64,000 nt of DNA from Bacillota bacterium (GTDB lineage: Bacteria > Bacillota > Clostridia > Christensenellales > SZUA-584), in the NCBI GenBank assembly GCA_023397655.1, contig JAEWTW010000043.1:93410-157409 (forward strand), read 5' to 3'. The stretch's first letter is position 1, and the number at the start of each line of letters is the position of its first letter. The notes below the pieces were generated by a model. That model saw only the letters and a list, made by a program, of their open reading frames with translations, was not told where the DNA came from and ran no database searches. The position numbers and the translations under genes were made by a program. This document shows positions 26,208 to 32,742 of the stretch, piece after piece.

Positions 26208-27056
26208 CTAGACCATCTCCTGCATATATCTGGTGATCAGTGCCGGATCATTCCGGCGTCCCGCCAGCACCTGTTCGTCTTTCAGCGCGTTATGTCTTTC
26301 ATGGAAGGTGGGCTGCGGCCGTTCATACAGCACGCCGATCGGTATGCGGTCGCCAAACTCCATCGCCCGCTCCATCGCCGCCAGACGGTTGGATGCATCG
26401 TGGCTTTGATCCAGCTCGTACACGCGCTGTCTATACCACGTAAACGTGTTCAGCTTGTTGAAGCTGACGCAAGGCTGCAATATATCCACCATCGCGTAGC
26501 CTTTGAACAGTATGGCCCGCTTCATCGTCTCCTTCAGATGCTGCGGATTGCCGCTGAAGCTGCGCGCCACAAAGCCCGCCCCCCCGGCGATGGCCATCAG
26601 CACCGGGTTGAACGGTATGTTCTGGCTGCCCTCCACCTGCACATCGGTGATTGCGCCTTCGTTCGAGGTGGGCGAAGCCTGCCCCTTCGTCAGGCCATAC
26701 ACCTGATTGTCATGGATGAAATGCGCCATATCCACGTTGCGGCGTATATTGTGGATAAAATGGTTGCCACCTTCGCCATAGCTGTCGCCATCACCGCTGC
26801 TCACGATGACGGTCAGATTTGGGTTCACGATCTTGGCCGCCGCCGCGGGCGGAACCGCGCGTCCGTGCAGCCCGCAAAAGCTGTTCGCGCTGATGTACTG
26901 CGGTATCTTAGCAGCCTGCCCGATACCGGCCACCACCAGCACTTCATGCGGGTCCCTGCCCAGTTCCTCCAATGCGCCCTTCAGTGACTTCAATATATCG
27001 AAATTACCGCAGCCCGGGCACCAGGCTGTCTCATATGTGCTGTACAGTTCGCCCAT
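26208..27056 (-). CDS. korB: 2-oxoacid:ferredoxin oxidoreductase, beta subunit (KorB type)
   Basis: A 282-residue thiamine-diphosphate subunit. Seen: CPGCGNFDILKSL (C13 and C16), IGQAAKIPQYI, GLHGRAVPPAAAAKI, the TPP-binding GDGDSYGEGGNHFIHNIRRN and YGLTKGQASPTS. With the alpha subunit it catalyses CoA-dependent oxidative decarboxylation of a 2-oxoacid, passing electrons to ferredoxin. The ATG at 27056 overlaps the upstream stop (ATGA), with GGAGGGG as ribosome site. 2-oxoglutarate is the best guess from subunit layout, but other 2-oxoacids cannot be excluded. Confidence 0.87.
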   Translation of the reverse strand: MGELYSTYETAWCPGCGNFDILKSLKGALEELGRDPHEVLVVAGIGQAAKIPQYISANSFCGLHGRAVPPAAAAKIVNPNLTVIVSSGDGDSYGEGGNHFIHNIRRNVDMAHFIHDNQVYGLTKGQASPTSNEGAITDVQVEGSQNIPFNPVLMAIAGGAGFVARSFSGNPQHLKETMKRAILFKGYAMVDILQPCVSFNKLNTFTWYRQRVYELDQSHDASNRLAAMERAMEFGDRIPIGVLYERPQPTFHERHNALKDEQVLAGRRNDPALITRYMQEMV

Positions 27057-28726
27057 CAAAACCCCTCCTTTGCCACACGCTCCGAAATCTCCTCACCGCT
27101 CATCTGCCTGCCGTCATATCGCAAAACACTGACGTCCATTTTAACGCCTGTGACCTCACGAATCACCGAAGCCAGCTGGCCGGTATAGTTCTGCTCGACG
27201 TTGATGACGGCTTTGGCGGTTGCAGCACCCTGCATCAGCCGCTTTTCCGGCAGCGGCCAGATATCGCCGAACACCAGCGCACCGTAGCGCTTTTCGTTTT
27301 TCGCGTTCAGCAAGCTCACTGCCTCCTCCAGCGCGCCGTACATGGAGCCCCAGCCCACCAGCAGCACTTCCGGCTTATCGTCTCCCAGCGCTTCCGGCTC
27401 CTGCAGCTCTTGCTTTAACAGCTCCAGCTTGCCCATGCGCTTGCTCATCATGCGGTTGCGCGTCTCGCCATCCTCCACTATGCGCCCGTATTCGTCGTGC
27501 TCGTCGGTATCAGCGGAGACAAAACCGTGTTGCGTACCGGGGAACAGGCGCGGTGAAATGCCGCTCTCCGTATAGCGGTAACGCGTATATTCTCCGTCAG
27601 TTGATGTGTTCTCCGGTTCGTATATTTCTATGCCGCTGAGGTCAGGCACGGGGATGGTGGCCGTCGAATCAGCCAGATACTGATCGCTCAGCAGTATGAC
27701 CGGTATCTGATATTTCTCCGCCATGTTAAAAGCGCGTATGGTCTGATAAAACGCGTCCGCATGGTGGCGAATCGCGATGACCATGCGGGGAAATTCACCC
27801 TGCGACGCCGATATAACAAACTTCAGGTCGGCCTGTTCCGTGCGTGTGGGGAATCCCGTCACCGGACCGGGGCGCTGCACATTCGCCGCTACCAGTGGAA
27901 TCTCAGCCATGCCGGACAGCCCCAGCGCTTCCACCATCAGGCTGAAGCCGCCGCCCGACGTACCCGTCATCGCTCTCGCTCCCGCGTACGACGCGCCGAT
28001 CGCCATATTGATGGCCGCGATTTCGTCTTCGGCCTGTTCCACCACAATACCCGTTTCCATCGATTTCAACGCGAGGTATTCCATGATGGAGGTGGATGGC
28101 GACATCGGGTATGCGGAATAAAACTGCAGCCCCGCTGCCAGTGCGCCCAGCGAAACAGCCCTGTTGCCGGATACGATCATATGCCCGGCGAAATTTCCGC
28201 CCACCTGCTCGAATTTGTGCGGCGCTTCGTTGTAACCAGCCTGTATCGCCTTCACGTTGATGCCGACCAGCTCAGGCTTCAGCGCTTTTTGATAGATGCG
28301 CTGTGCCGCCGCCTCATCAACAGGCATACTGAAGAGCTTCAAAACGGCACCGACCGCCACACTGCCCGCCACGCGTACGTTGCCAATGTTCTGCGCGATA
28401 GCGGTCATATCCAGCTGAACCGCGCGGGGATCGTCCGTTTTAATGGTACTGTCACACAGAATAAAACCGTCCGGCTGCAGATTTGCCTGATGTATGGCAA
28501 CCGTCTCCTCATTCAGCGCGATAATGCCGTCCAGCCGCTCGCTGTGCGTTTTTGGCGCGTGATCTCCGAACCGGATGCGCGAGAAGTTATGCCCGCCCCG
28601 AATGCGCGACATCAAATCGCGCATCACAAAAACGCCGCATCCCGATTGCTTGAGAAACTGCTCCAGTATGGCGGTCGTGGTATCCACGCCCTGTCCGGCT
28701 GCGCCGCCGATCAACAGATTGTACAT
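27056..28726 (-). CDS. korA: 2-oxoacid:ferredoxin oxidoreductase, alpha subunit with fused gamma domain (KorA type)
   Basis: A 556-residue protein. Residues 1-185 are the gamma domain (LLIGGAAGQGVDTTTAILEQ, RIRGGHNFSRIRF). Residues about 195 onward are the pyrimidine-binding alpha domain (GNRAVSLGALAAGLQFYSAYPMSP cut as GNRAVSLGALAAG and YPMSPSTSIMEYL, ending near TGTSGGGFSLM), then the CoA-side domain. This gamma-alpha fusion is the usual KorA layout in anaerobes. There is no separate delta ferredoxin subunit beside it. The start at 28726 is fixed by GGGAGG 6 bases upstream; an open frame extends further but lacks a ribosome site. It forms an operon with korB. Confidence 0.87.
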   Translation of the reverse strand: MYNLLIGGAAGQGVDTTTAILEQFLKQSGCGVFVMRDLMSRIRGGHNFSRIRFGDHAPKTHSERLDGIIALNEETVAIHQANLQPDGFILCDSTIKTDDPRAVQLDMTAIAQNIGNVRVAGSVAVGAVLKLFSMPVDEAAAQRIYQKALKPELVGINVKAIQAGYNEAPHKFEQVGGNFAGHMIVSGNRAVSLGALAAGLQFYSAYPMSPSTSIMEYLALKSMETGIVVEQAEDEIAAINMAIGASYAGARAMTGTSGGGFSLMVEALGLSGMAEIPLVAANVQRPGPVTGFPTRTEQADLKFVISASQGEFPRMVIAIRHHADAFYQTIRAFNMAEKYQIPVILLSDQYLADSTATIPVPDLSGIEIYEPENTSTDGEYTRYRYTESGISPRLFPGTQHGFVSADTDEHDEYGRIVEDGETRNRMMSKRMGKLELLKQELQEPEALGDDKPEVLLVGWGSMYGALEEAVSLLNAKNEKRYGALVFGDIWPLPEKRLMQGAATAKAVINVEQNYTGQLASVIREVTGVKMDVSVLRYDGRQMSGEEISERVAKEGF

Positions 28727-28891
28727 AGCAAGCCTCCCTTCATTTTGTTGTATTCTGGAATGTATAAATACTATATCAAAATTAATGCCATCTTGGTATA
28801 TTTTAAATAAAAGTTTACTTTCCTTAATCATTGAAGTGAGTAGACAAAGTGTCACCGGGAGCTTCAGTCGGGTATGAAACGGCACATAAAT

Positions 28892-28923
28892 AAAAAGCAA
28901 CACAGTCAATTAAGCTGTGTTGC
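28892..28923 (-). terminator. Rho-independent terminator of tRNA-Leu
   Basis: On the minus strand GCAACACAG pairs with CTGTGTTGC (9 bp) around a 9-base loop and is followed by TTTTTA, directly after the tRNA CCA end. Confidence 0.88.
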
Positions 28924-28925
28924 AG

Positions 28926-29010
28926 TGGTGCGAGGAAGGGGACTTGAACCCCTACGGTAAATACCACACGCCCCTCAAACGTGCGCGTCTGCCGGTTCCG
29001 CCACCCTCGC
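28926..29010 (-). tRNA. tRNA-Leu (anticodon GAG)
   Basis: Read on the minus strand: acceptor stem GCGAGGG/TCCTCGC with encoded CCA, D-arm, anticodon stem CACGT/GCGTG around loop TTGAGGG (anticodon GAG), a long variable arm as in class II tRNAs, and a T-arm GGGGTTCAAGTCCCC. It is 85 bases long and complete. Its own terminator follows. Confidence 0.95.
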
Positions 29011-29104
29011 ATTTTCAATTGTCACAGATTCTAATTTTAGCATGAAACAACAAAATGTCAACACCCAAACCATTAAAATGCGAAGCTTTTGGCGGGCGCA
29101 TCCG

Positions 29105-29133
29105 TTTACAAAGACCAATTGATACATTATAAT
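29105..29133 (+). promoter_or_regulatory. Sigma-A promoter of the fumarase operon
   Basis: TTTACA (29105-29110), a 17-base spacer and a consensus TATAAT (29128-29133), 33 bp upstream of the ATG at 29167. Confidence 0.75.
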
Positions 29134-29166
29134 TAAATTAAACATATTTCGGAAGGATTCCTCCAA

Positions 29167-30003
29167 ATGCGTACGATTCAGAGCGAAACAATTAAACAGG
29201 CCATCAGCCGTCTTTTTTTATCTGCCTGCAAAATGCCGGGCCGTGACGCGCTGGATGCCATCGAAGTTGCCTTCAGCAGCGAAAATTGCCCGCCCGCCAA
29301 AGAGGCTTTGCGGCAGCTCGTGGAAAACGCGCAGATCGCGCAGCAGACTGGCATGCCCTATTGTCAGGACACTGGCATGGCGGTGGTGTTCGTCGACCTT
29401 GGTCAGGATGTACATGTCGAGGGATCGCTGCCGGATGCCGTCAATGAAGGTGTGCGCGAAGCTTACGAGCTGGGATACTTCCGCAAATCCGTGCTGGACC
29501 CGCTCACCCGCAAAAACACCGGCGACAATACGCCCGCCGTTATCCACTACAACGTCGTACCGGGAGACAAGCTTCATATCGCCGTCGCGCCCAAGGGCTT
29601 CGGCAGCGAGAACATGAGCCGCATTGCCATGCTCAAACCGTCCGACGGTATTGACGGCATCCGCACGTTTATACTGGACAGCGTCAAAAGCGCCGGCGGA
29701 AGCCCGTGCCCGCCCGTCGTACTGGGCGTGGGCATCGGCGGCACGTTCGAGCTGTGCGCGCTGATGGCAAAGAAACAGCTGCTGCGCCCCATCGGCAGCG
29801 TCAATGCCGACGAAACGCTGGCCAGTCTGGAGCACGAACTTAAGAATGAAATCAATGTACTGGGCATCGGTGCATTGGGCTTTGGCGGACAGAACTACTG
29901 CCTTTCTGTGCATATCGACAAATACCCCACGCATATCGCCGGGCTGCCGGTAGCTGTCAACTTCCAGTGCCATGCGGCGCGGCATGCGCACGCCACGCTG
30001 TAA
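29167..30003 (+). CDS. Fumarate hydratase class I, alpha subunit (or L-tartrate dehydratase alpha)
   Basis: A 278-residue iron-sulfur hydro-lyase subunit. The three [4Fe-4S] cysteines are visible: C66 in MPYCQDTG, C181 in GGSPCPP and C268 in NFQCHAARH. Other landmarks are LTRKNTGDNTPAVIHY and GVGIGGTFELCALMAKK. The family hydrates fumarate to malate or dehydrates tartrate; the two-subunit architecture suits anaerobes. GGAAGGA lies 9 bases before the ATG. The beta subunit follows 11 bp downstream. With KorAB nearby it fits a branched TCA pathway. Confidence 0.9.
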   Translation: MRTIQSETIKQAISRLFLSACKMPGRDALDAIEVAFSSENCPPAKEALRQLVENAQIAQQTGMPYCQDTGMAVVFVDLGQDVHVEGSLPDAVNEGVREAYELGYFRKSVLDPLTRKNTGDNTPAVIHYNVVPGDKLHIAVAPKGFGSENMSRIAMLKPSDGIDGIRTFILDSVKSAGGSPCPPVVLGVGIGGTFELCALMAKKQLLRPIGSVNADETLASLEHELKNEINVLGIGALGFGGQNYCLSVHIDKYPTHIAGLPVAVNFQCHAARHAHATL

Positions 30004-30014
30004 AGGAGAGCGCC

Positions 30015-30545
30015 ATGACCGAAATTACGGTTCCATTAACTCAAAGCGCTATAGACGCGCTTCAGGCCGGTCAGAGCGTGCTGTTGTCGGGCGCTGCCTA
30101 TACCGCCCGCGACGCCGCACACGCGCGCCTATACGGCATGATACAGGCCGGAGAAGCACTTCCCTTCGAGTTGTCCGGAAGCGGCATTTATTATGCGGGC
30201 CCGTGCCCTGATATGCCGGGTCGCATGATCAACTCGTGCGGGCCCACCACTTCGTCACGCATGAACGCCTACGCACCGCTGCTCTACGATCTCGGCGTTA
30301 AGTTCGTCATCGGCAAAGGGCCGGTGTCGCCGGACGTGCGCAGCGCTGTCGTTCGAAACGGCGCGGTCTATTTCGCCGCCGTGGGCGGAGCGGGCGCGCT
30401 TATCGCGTCACGCATCAACGAGGCCACTGATATCGCGTTTGAGGACCTCGGCGCCGAGGCCATCCGCCGGCTCGTGTTCGACCGCGTTCCGCTCATCGTT
30501 GCCATCGACCGTTACGGCAACAGCGTATACGATAAACGCTGCTAA
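30015..30545 (+). CDS. Fumarate hydratase class I, beta subunit
   Basis: A 176-residue partner of the alpha subunit, matching the C-terminal swivel domain of class I fumarases. Seen: SGAAYTARDAAHARL, GIYYAGPCPDMPGRMINSCG (substrate-binding PGxxxxSxGPTTS region), KGPVSPDVRSAV and AVGGAGALIA. An in-frame ATG at 29967 lies inside the alpha gene; the start at 30015 has AAAGGAG directly upstream. Length matches other beta subunits. Confidence 0.9.
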   Translation: MTEITVPLTQSAIDALQAGQSVLLSGAAYTARDAAHARLYGMIQAGEALPFELSGSGIYYAGPCPDMPGRMINSCGPTTSSRMNAYAPLLYDLGVKFVIGKGPVSPDVRSAVVRNGAVYFAAVGGAGALIASRINEATDIAFEDLGAEAIRRLVFDRVPLIVAIDRYGNSVYDKRC

Positions 30546-30567
30546 AAACCATACTTAAGGATATTGC

Positions 30568-31728
30568 ATGAACGTGCGACATAAGCTGATCATCCCCGCC
30601 GCAGACCTGACGATTGCCCTTTGCGGCGTTTATCTGGGCACATACCAAATCTCACTGCTTCAAATCACACAGTATTTCAAACTGGATACCGTGATGATGG
30701 GGGTACTGGTGGCCATACAATACATCGGGCTTTGCCTGCCGCCCCTGTTCCTGGGCACGCTGTCCGAAAAGATTGGCAAGAAGAATGTTGTCCTCATTTC
30801 CCTGCCCTTGATGATCATCGGCGTGCTGCTCATCAGTCTCACCACCAGCCTGTGGTTTTTCATCGCGGGCATACTGCTCTGCGGCGCAGGCTACAGCGTC
30901 GCGGAAGCCACGCTCACCGCCACACTGGGCGTTGAGTTCAAAAAGAAATCCGCGTTTCATCTGGGGATGTCGCAGGCATTTTTCAGCATCGGCGCAGTGC
31001 TGGCGCCTTTTTGGTGCGAGGCCCTGTTTCAATCCGGATACACATATCACCATGCGTTCGGCATCGTCGGAATCTCGCTCGTCGTCGCCTACGTCCTCCT
31101 GCTGTTCACCCGTCACGAAAACGACGTTCGAGGTGCAGTGCAATCCGGCTTCGCTTCCATCCGCCGATATATAACTCAGAAGTCATTTCTGCTTGCTGCC
31201 GTCGCCATATTTATGTGTGTCGGCATTGAGGAAATAGTCGCCTTCTATGCGGACAGCTACATGGAGCTGACACTGGGCATGCCGGAGTTCAGCGCTCTTG
31301 CGCTCAGTCTGTTCTGGTTGGGCATGATACCGCCGCGTCTGCTGCTGGGCGCTATCAAGCTGCCCCACAGAAGCACGTTCACCATTTGCGGATTGGGCAT
31401 CGCTCTATGCGCGCTGGGCATCATTCTTATTCCCAATCTGATTATTCGCCTTGCGCTGTTCGCTTTGCTCGGCCTGTTTAACGGGCCCACATGGCCCATC
31501 ATCATGGACATCTCTGCTAAGAAATATCCGGAGAACGCGGGAGCCGTGTCAAATATGATGATGTCACTCAGTTGCCTTGGCGGCGCGGTGATGCCGCTGA
31601 TTGCCGGCGGGCTGGTCATCGGCATCAATTTTGTCCCCGTGCTTTATGCCACTGCATTTTGCGGCGTCGTGATGGCCATCGCTTTTGCCGCATCCGACAA
31701 AAAATTCAAAACGAATAAAAACACTTGA
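30568..31728 (+). CDS. Major facilitator superfamily transporter
   Basis: A 386-residue membrane protein with about twelve hydrophobic segments and the MFS motif-A-like loop FLGTLSEKIGKKNV between segments 2 and 3. AAGGA precedes the ATG. It lies 22 bp after the fumarase beta gene and may be co-transcribed, so a dicarboxylate or related acid is a possible substrate, but nothing in the sequence fixes this. It is the last intact chromosomal gene before the tRNA-Thr island. Confidence 0.85.
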   Translation: MNVRHKLIIPAADLTIALCGVYLGTYQISLLQITQYFKLDTVMMGVLVAIQYIGLCLPPLFLGTLSEKIGKKNVVLISLPLMIIGVLLISLTTSLWFFIAGILLCGAGYSVAEATLTATLGVEFKKKSAFHLGMSQAFFSIGAVLAPFWCEALFQSGYTYHHAFGIVGISLVVAYVLLLFTRHENDVRGAVQSGFASIRRYITQKSFLLAAVAIFMCVGIEEIVAFYADSYMELTLGMPEFSALALSLFWLGMIPPRLLLGAIKLPHRSTFTICGLGIALCALGIILIPNLIIRLALFALLGLFNGPTWPIIMDISAKKYPENAGAVSNMMMSLSCLGGAVMPLIAGGLVIGINFVPVLYATAFCGVVMAIAFAASDKKFKTNKNT

Positions 31729-31753
31729 AATAGCCACCGTGATGCTTTATAAT
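31725..31753 (+). promoter_or_regulatory. Sigma-A promoter of the original tRNA-Thr
   Basis: TTGAAA (31725-31730), 17-base spacer, TATAAT (31748-31753). It overlaps the MFS stop codon and lies 20 bp before the truncated tRNA. It now probably transcribes through to the intact tRNA-Thr at 31984. Confidence 0.8.
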
Positions 31754-31772
31754 AGCGTACGCAGCGTTTTTT

Positions 31773-31813
31773 GCCGCTATAGCTCAGTAGGTAGAGCACA
31801 TCCATGGTAAGGA
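31773..31813 (+). pseudogene. 5' half of the original tRNA-Thr, interrupted at the anticodon arm
   Basis: The 41 bases hold the acceptor 5' strand GCCGCTA, the D-arm and the anticodon loop ATGGTAA (anticodon GGT), then diverge directly after GGTAAGGA. The matching 3' acceptor strand TAGCGGC is absent. The intact tRNA downstream shares the D-arm and GGTAAGGA but has a different acceptor stem, so it came from a related, not identical, tRNA-Thr. This is the crossover point of an old integration. Confidence 0.8.
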
Positions 31814-31927
31814 CAATAATCTCTGCCAATTGAGGTCAGACAGTATCAGGGAGTACAGAAAAGCCCGTTAATACGCGGTTTTTCTAAAACAAGAGTTCAG
31901 GCAAGGTTAACCAGTATCATCTGGTTC

Positions 31928-31960
31928 CATCCCCGTGGGGGTCAAAATGGGGGTCAAAAA
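31928..31960. repeat. Element-end repeat with paired GGGGGTCAAAA sites (outward copy 1)
   Basis: CATCCCCG followed by GGGGGTCAAAATGGGGGTC and an A run. A close copy is at 40489-40520, and the same 11-base site occurs inverted at 32137-32170, 40713-40748 and 42735-42747. The arrangement around tRNA copies fits arm-type binding sites of a tyrosine recombinase. The rest of 31814-31983 holds no gene. Confidence 0.65.
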
Positions 31961-31983
31961 TTTGGCCCATGAAAATTGAATAT

Positions 31984-32059
31984 GCTGATGTAGCTCAGGA
32001 GGTAGAGCACATCCTTGGTAAGGATGAGGTCTCGGGTTCGAGTCCCGACATCAGCTCCA
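31984..32059 (+). tRNA. tRNA-Thr (anticodon GGT), intact attachment-site copy
   Basis: A complete 76-base cloverleaf: acceptor GCTGATG/CATCAGC, D-arm, anticodon stem CATCC/GGATG around TTGGTAA (GGT), T-arm CGGGTTCGAGTCCCG and encoded CCA. It has no promoter directly upstream and probably depends on the one at 31725. Its 3' part is repeated at 40577-40635. Confidence 0.93.
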
Positions 32060-32062
32060 GCG

Positions 32063-32096
32063 AAAAAGCCCGTAAACACTGCGTTTGCGGGCTTTT
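32063..32096 (+). terminator. tRNA-Thr terminator, repeat copy 1
   Basis: AAAAGCCCGTAAAC pairs with GTTTGCGGGCTTTT (32064-32077 with 32083-32096). The same hairpin recurs at 40639-40672 and 42667-42697 and marks each compartment of the island. Confidence 0.85.
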
Positions 32097-32136
32097 GCTA
32101 TGTCCGCAAAATCTCTGAAAACAGCAAAAATGGCAG

Positions 32137-32170
32137 TTTGACCCCCATAAAAATCCCGTTTTGACCCCCA
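32137..32170. repeat. Paired TTTGACCCCCA sites (inward copy 1)
   Basis: TTTGACCCCCA at 32137-32147 and again at 32160-32170. They are inverted relative to the sites at 31928-31960 and so flank the tRNA as mirror images. Confidence 0.65.
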
Positions 32171-32177
32171 CAAAAAT

Positions 32178-32313
32178 ATGTGGAAGCCCTTTCCCGGGTA
32201 AAAAATCCAAAAATACTTGAGGACGACGTTACCCCTTCCGACAACGATTGGGAAAGAGCGACTTTTGAAAGCAGCGCAATTAGTAAGCGGTAGCTTTACC
32301 TATCGGTTTTACG
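32178..32313 (+). pseudogene. Remnant of the element left-end gene (homologue of 42777-43184)
   Basis: About 135 bases align with the start of the intact gene at 42777 (GGAAGCCC, GGGTAAAAAAT, ACAACGATTGGGAAAG, GCGCAATTAGTAAG). The start codon is deleted, an extra base near 32265 shifts the frame, and homology stops abruptly after TTTACG, where integrase sequence begins. It shows that an element of the same family once occupied this site. Confidence 0.75.
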
Positions 32314-32725
32314 CTTCTGCCGAGTGTTGAGGTTATGCTTGACCATCAAGCGCAGCTTGTTTTGGAATTGCGCGAAAAAGCAGGCGACAAATGGAACAAC
32401 AACACCCTTGTTTTCCCTACGGACGAGGGTAATACTCACGATTTAACCGGCTTGCGCCCGTCTATGGGACGAGTATTGAAACGAGCGGGATACCGTATAT
32501 AACGATTCATGCTCTGCGTCATACTATGCCACGACCGCCCTCAATGCAGGTGTGGCCGCGCAAAATGTGGCACGGCTGTTAGTGCATAAAGACGATGCGA
32601 CTACCCTTAAATTCTATGCCCACTATATCAACACCGAAACTATGATACAGCTTGAAAACTCGAACAGTAGCACTACGCATTTATTATATAATAAAAGCAC
32701 CAAAATCAAGGAGGTGTTAGCTTGA
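32314..32725 (+). pseudogene. Tyrosine recombinase (integrase), C-terminal remnant with frameshifts
   Basis: Pieces of the catalytic domain read LPSVEVMLDHQAQLVLELR, then after a stop and a shift ITIHALRHT (the HxLRH motif), then after a second shift ATTALNAGVAAQNVARLL and TLKFYAHYINTETM with the nucleophile tyrosine in FYAH. The N-terminal half is missing and replaced by the 32178 remnant. At least two frameshifts (near 32497 and 32530) make it inactive. It converges on the ATPase gene at 32743. Such integrases insert elements into tRNA 3' ends, consistent with the tRNA-Thr repeats. Confidence 0.8.
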
Positions 32726-32742
32726 TGATGGCGGCGCGTAAT

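Noticed and set aside
27761..28810. Plus-strand open frame of 349 codons
   Set aside because: Antisense to korA, which has clear motifs; no ribosome site.
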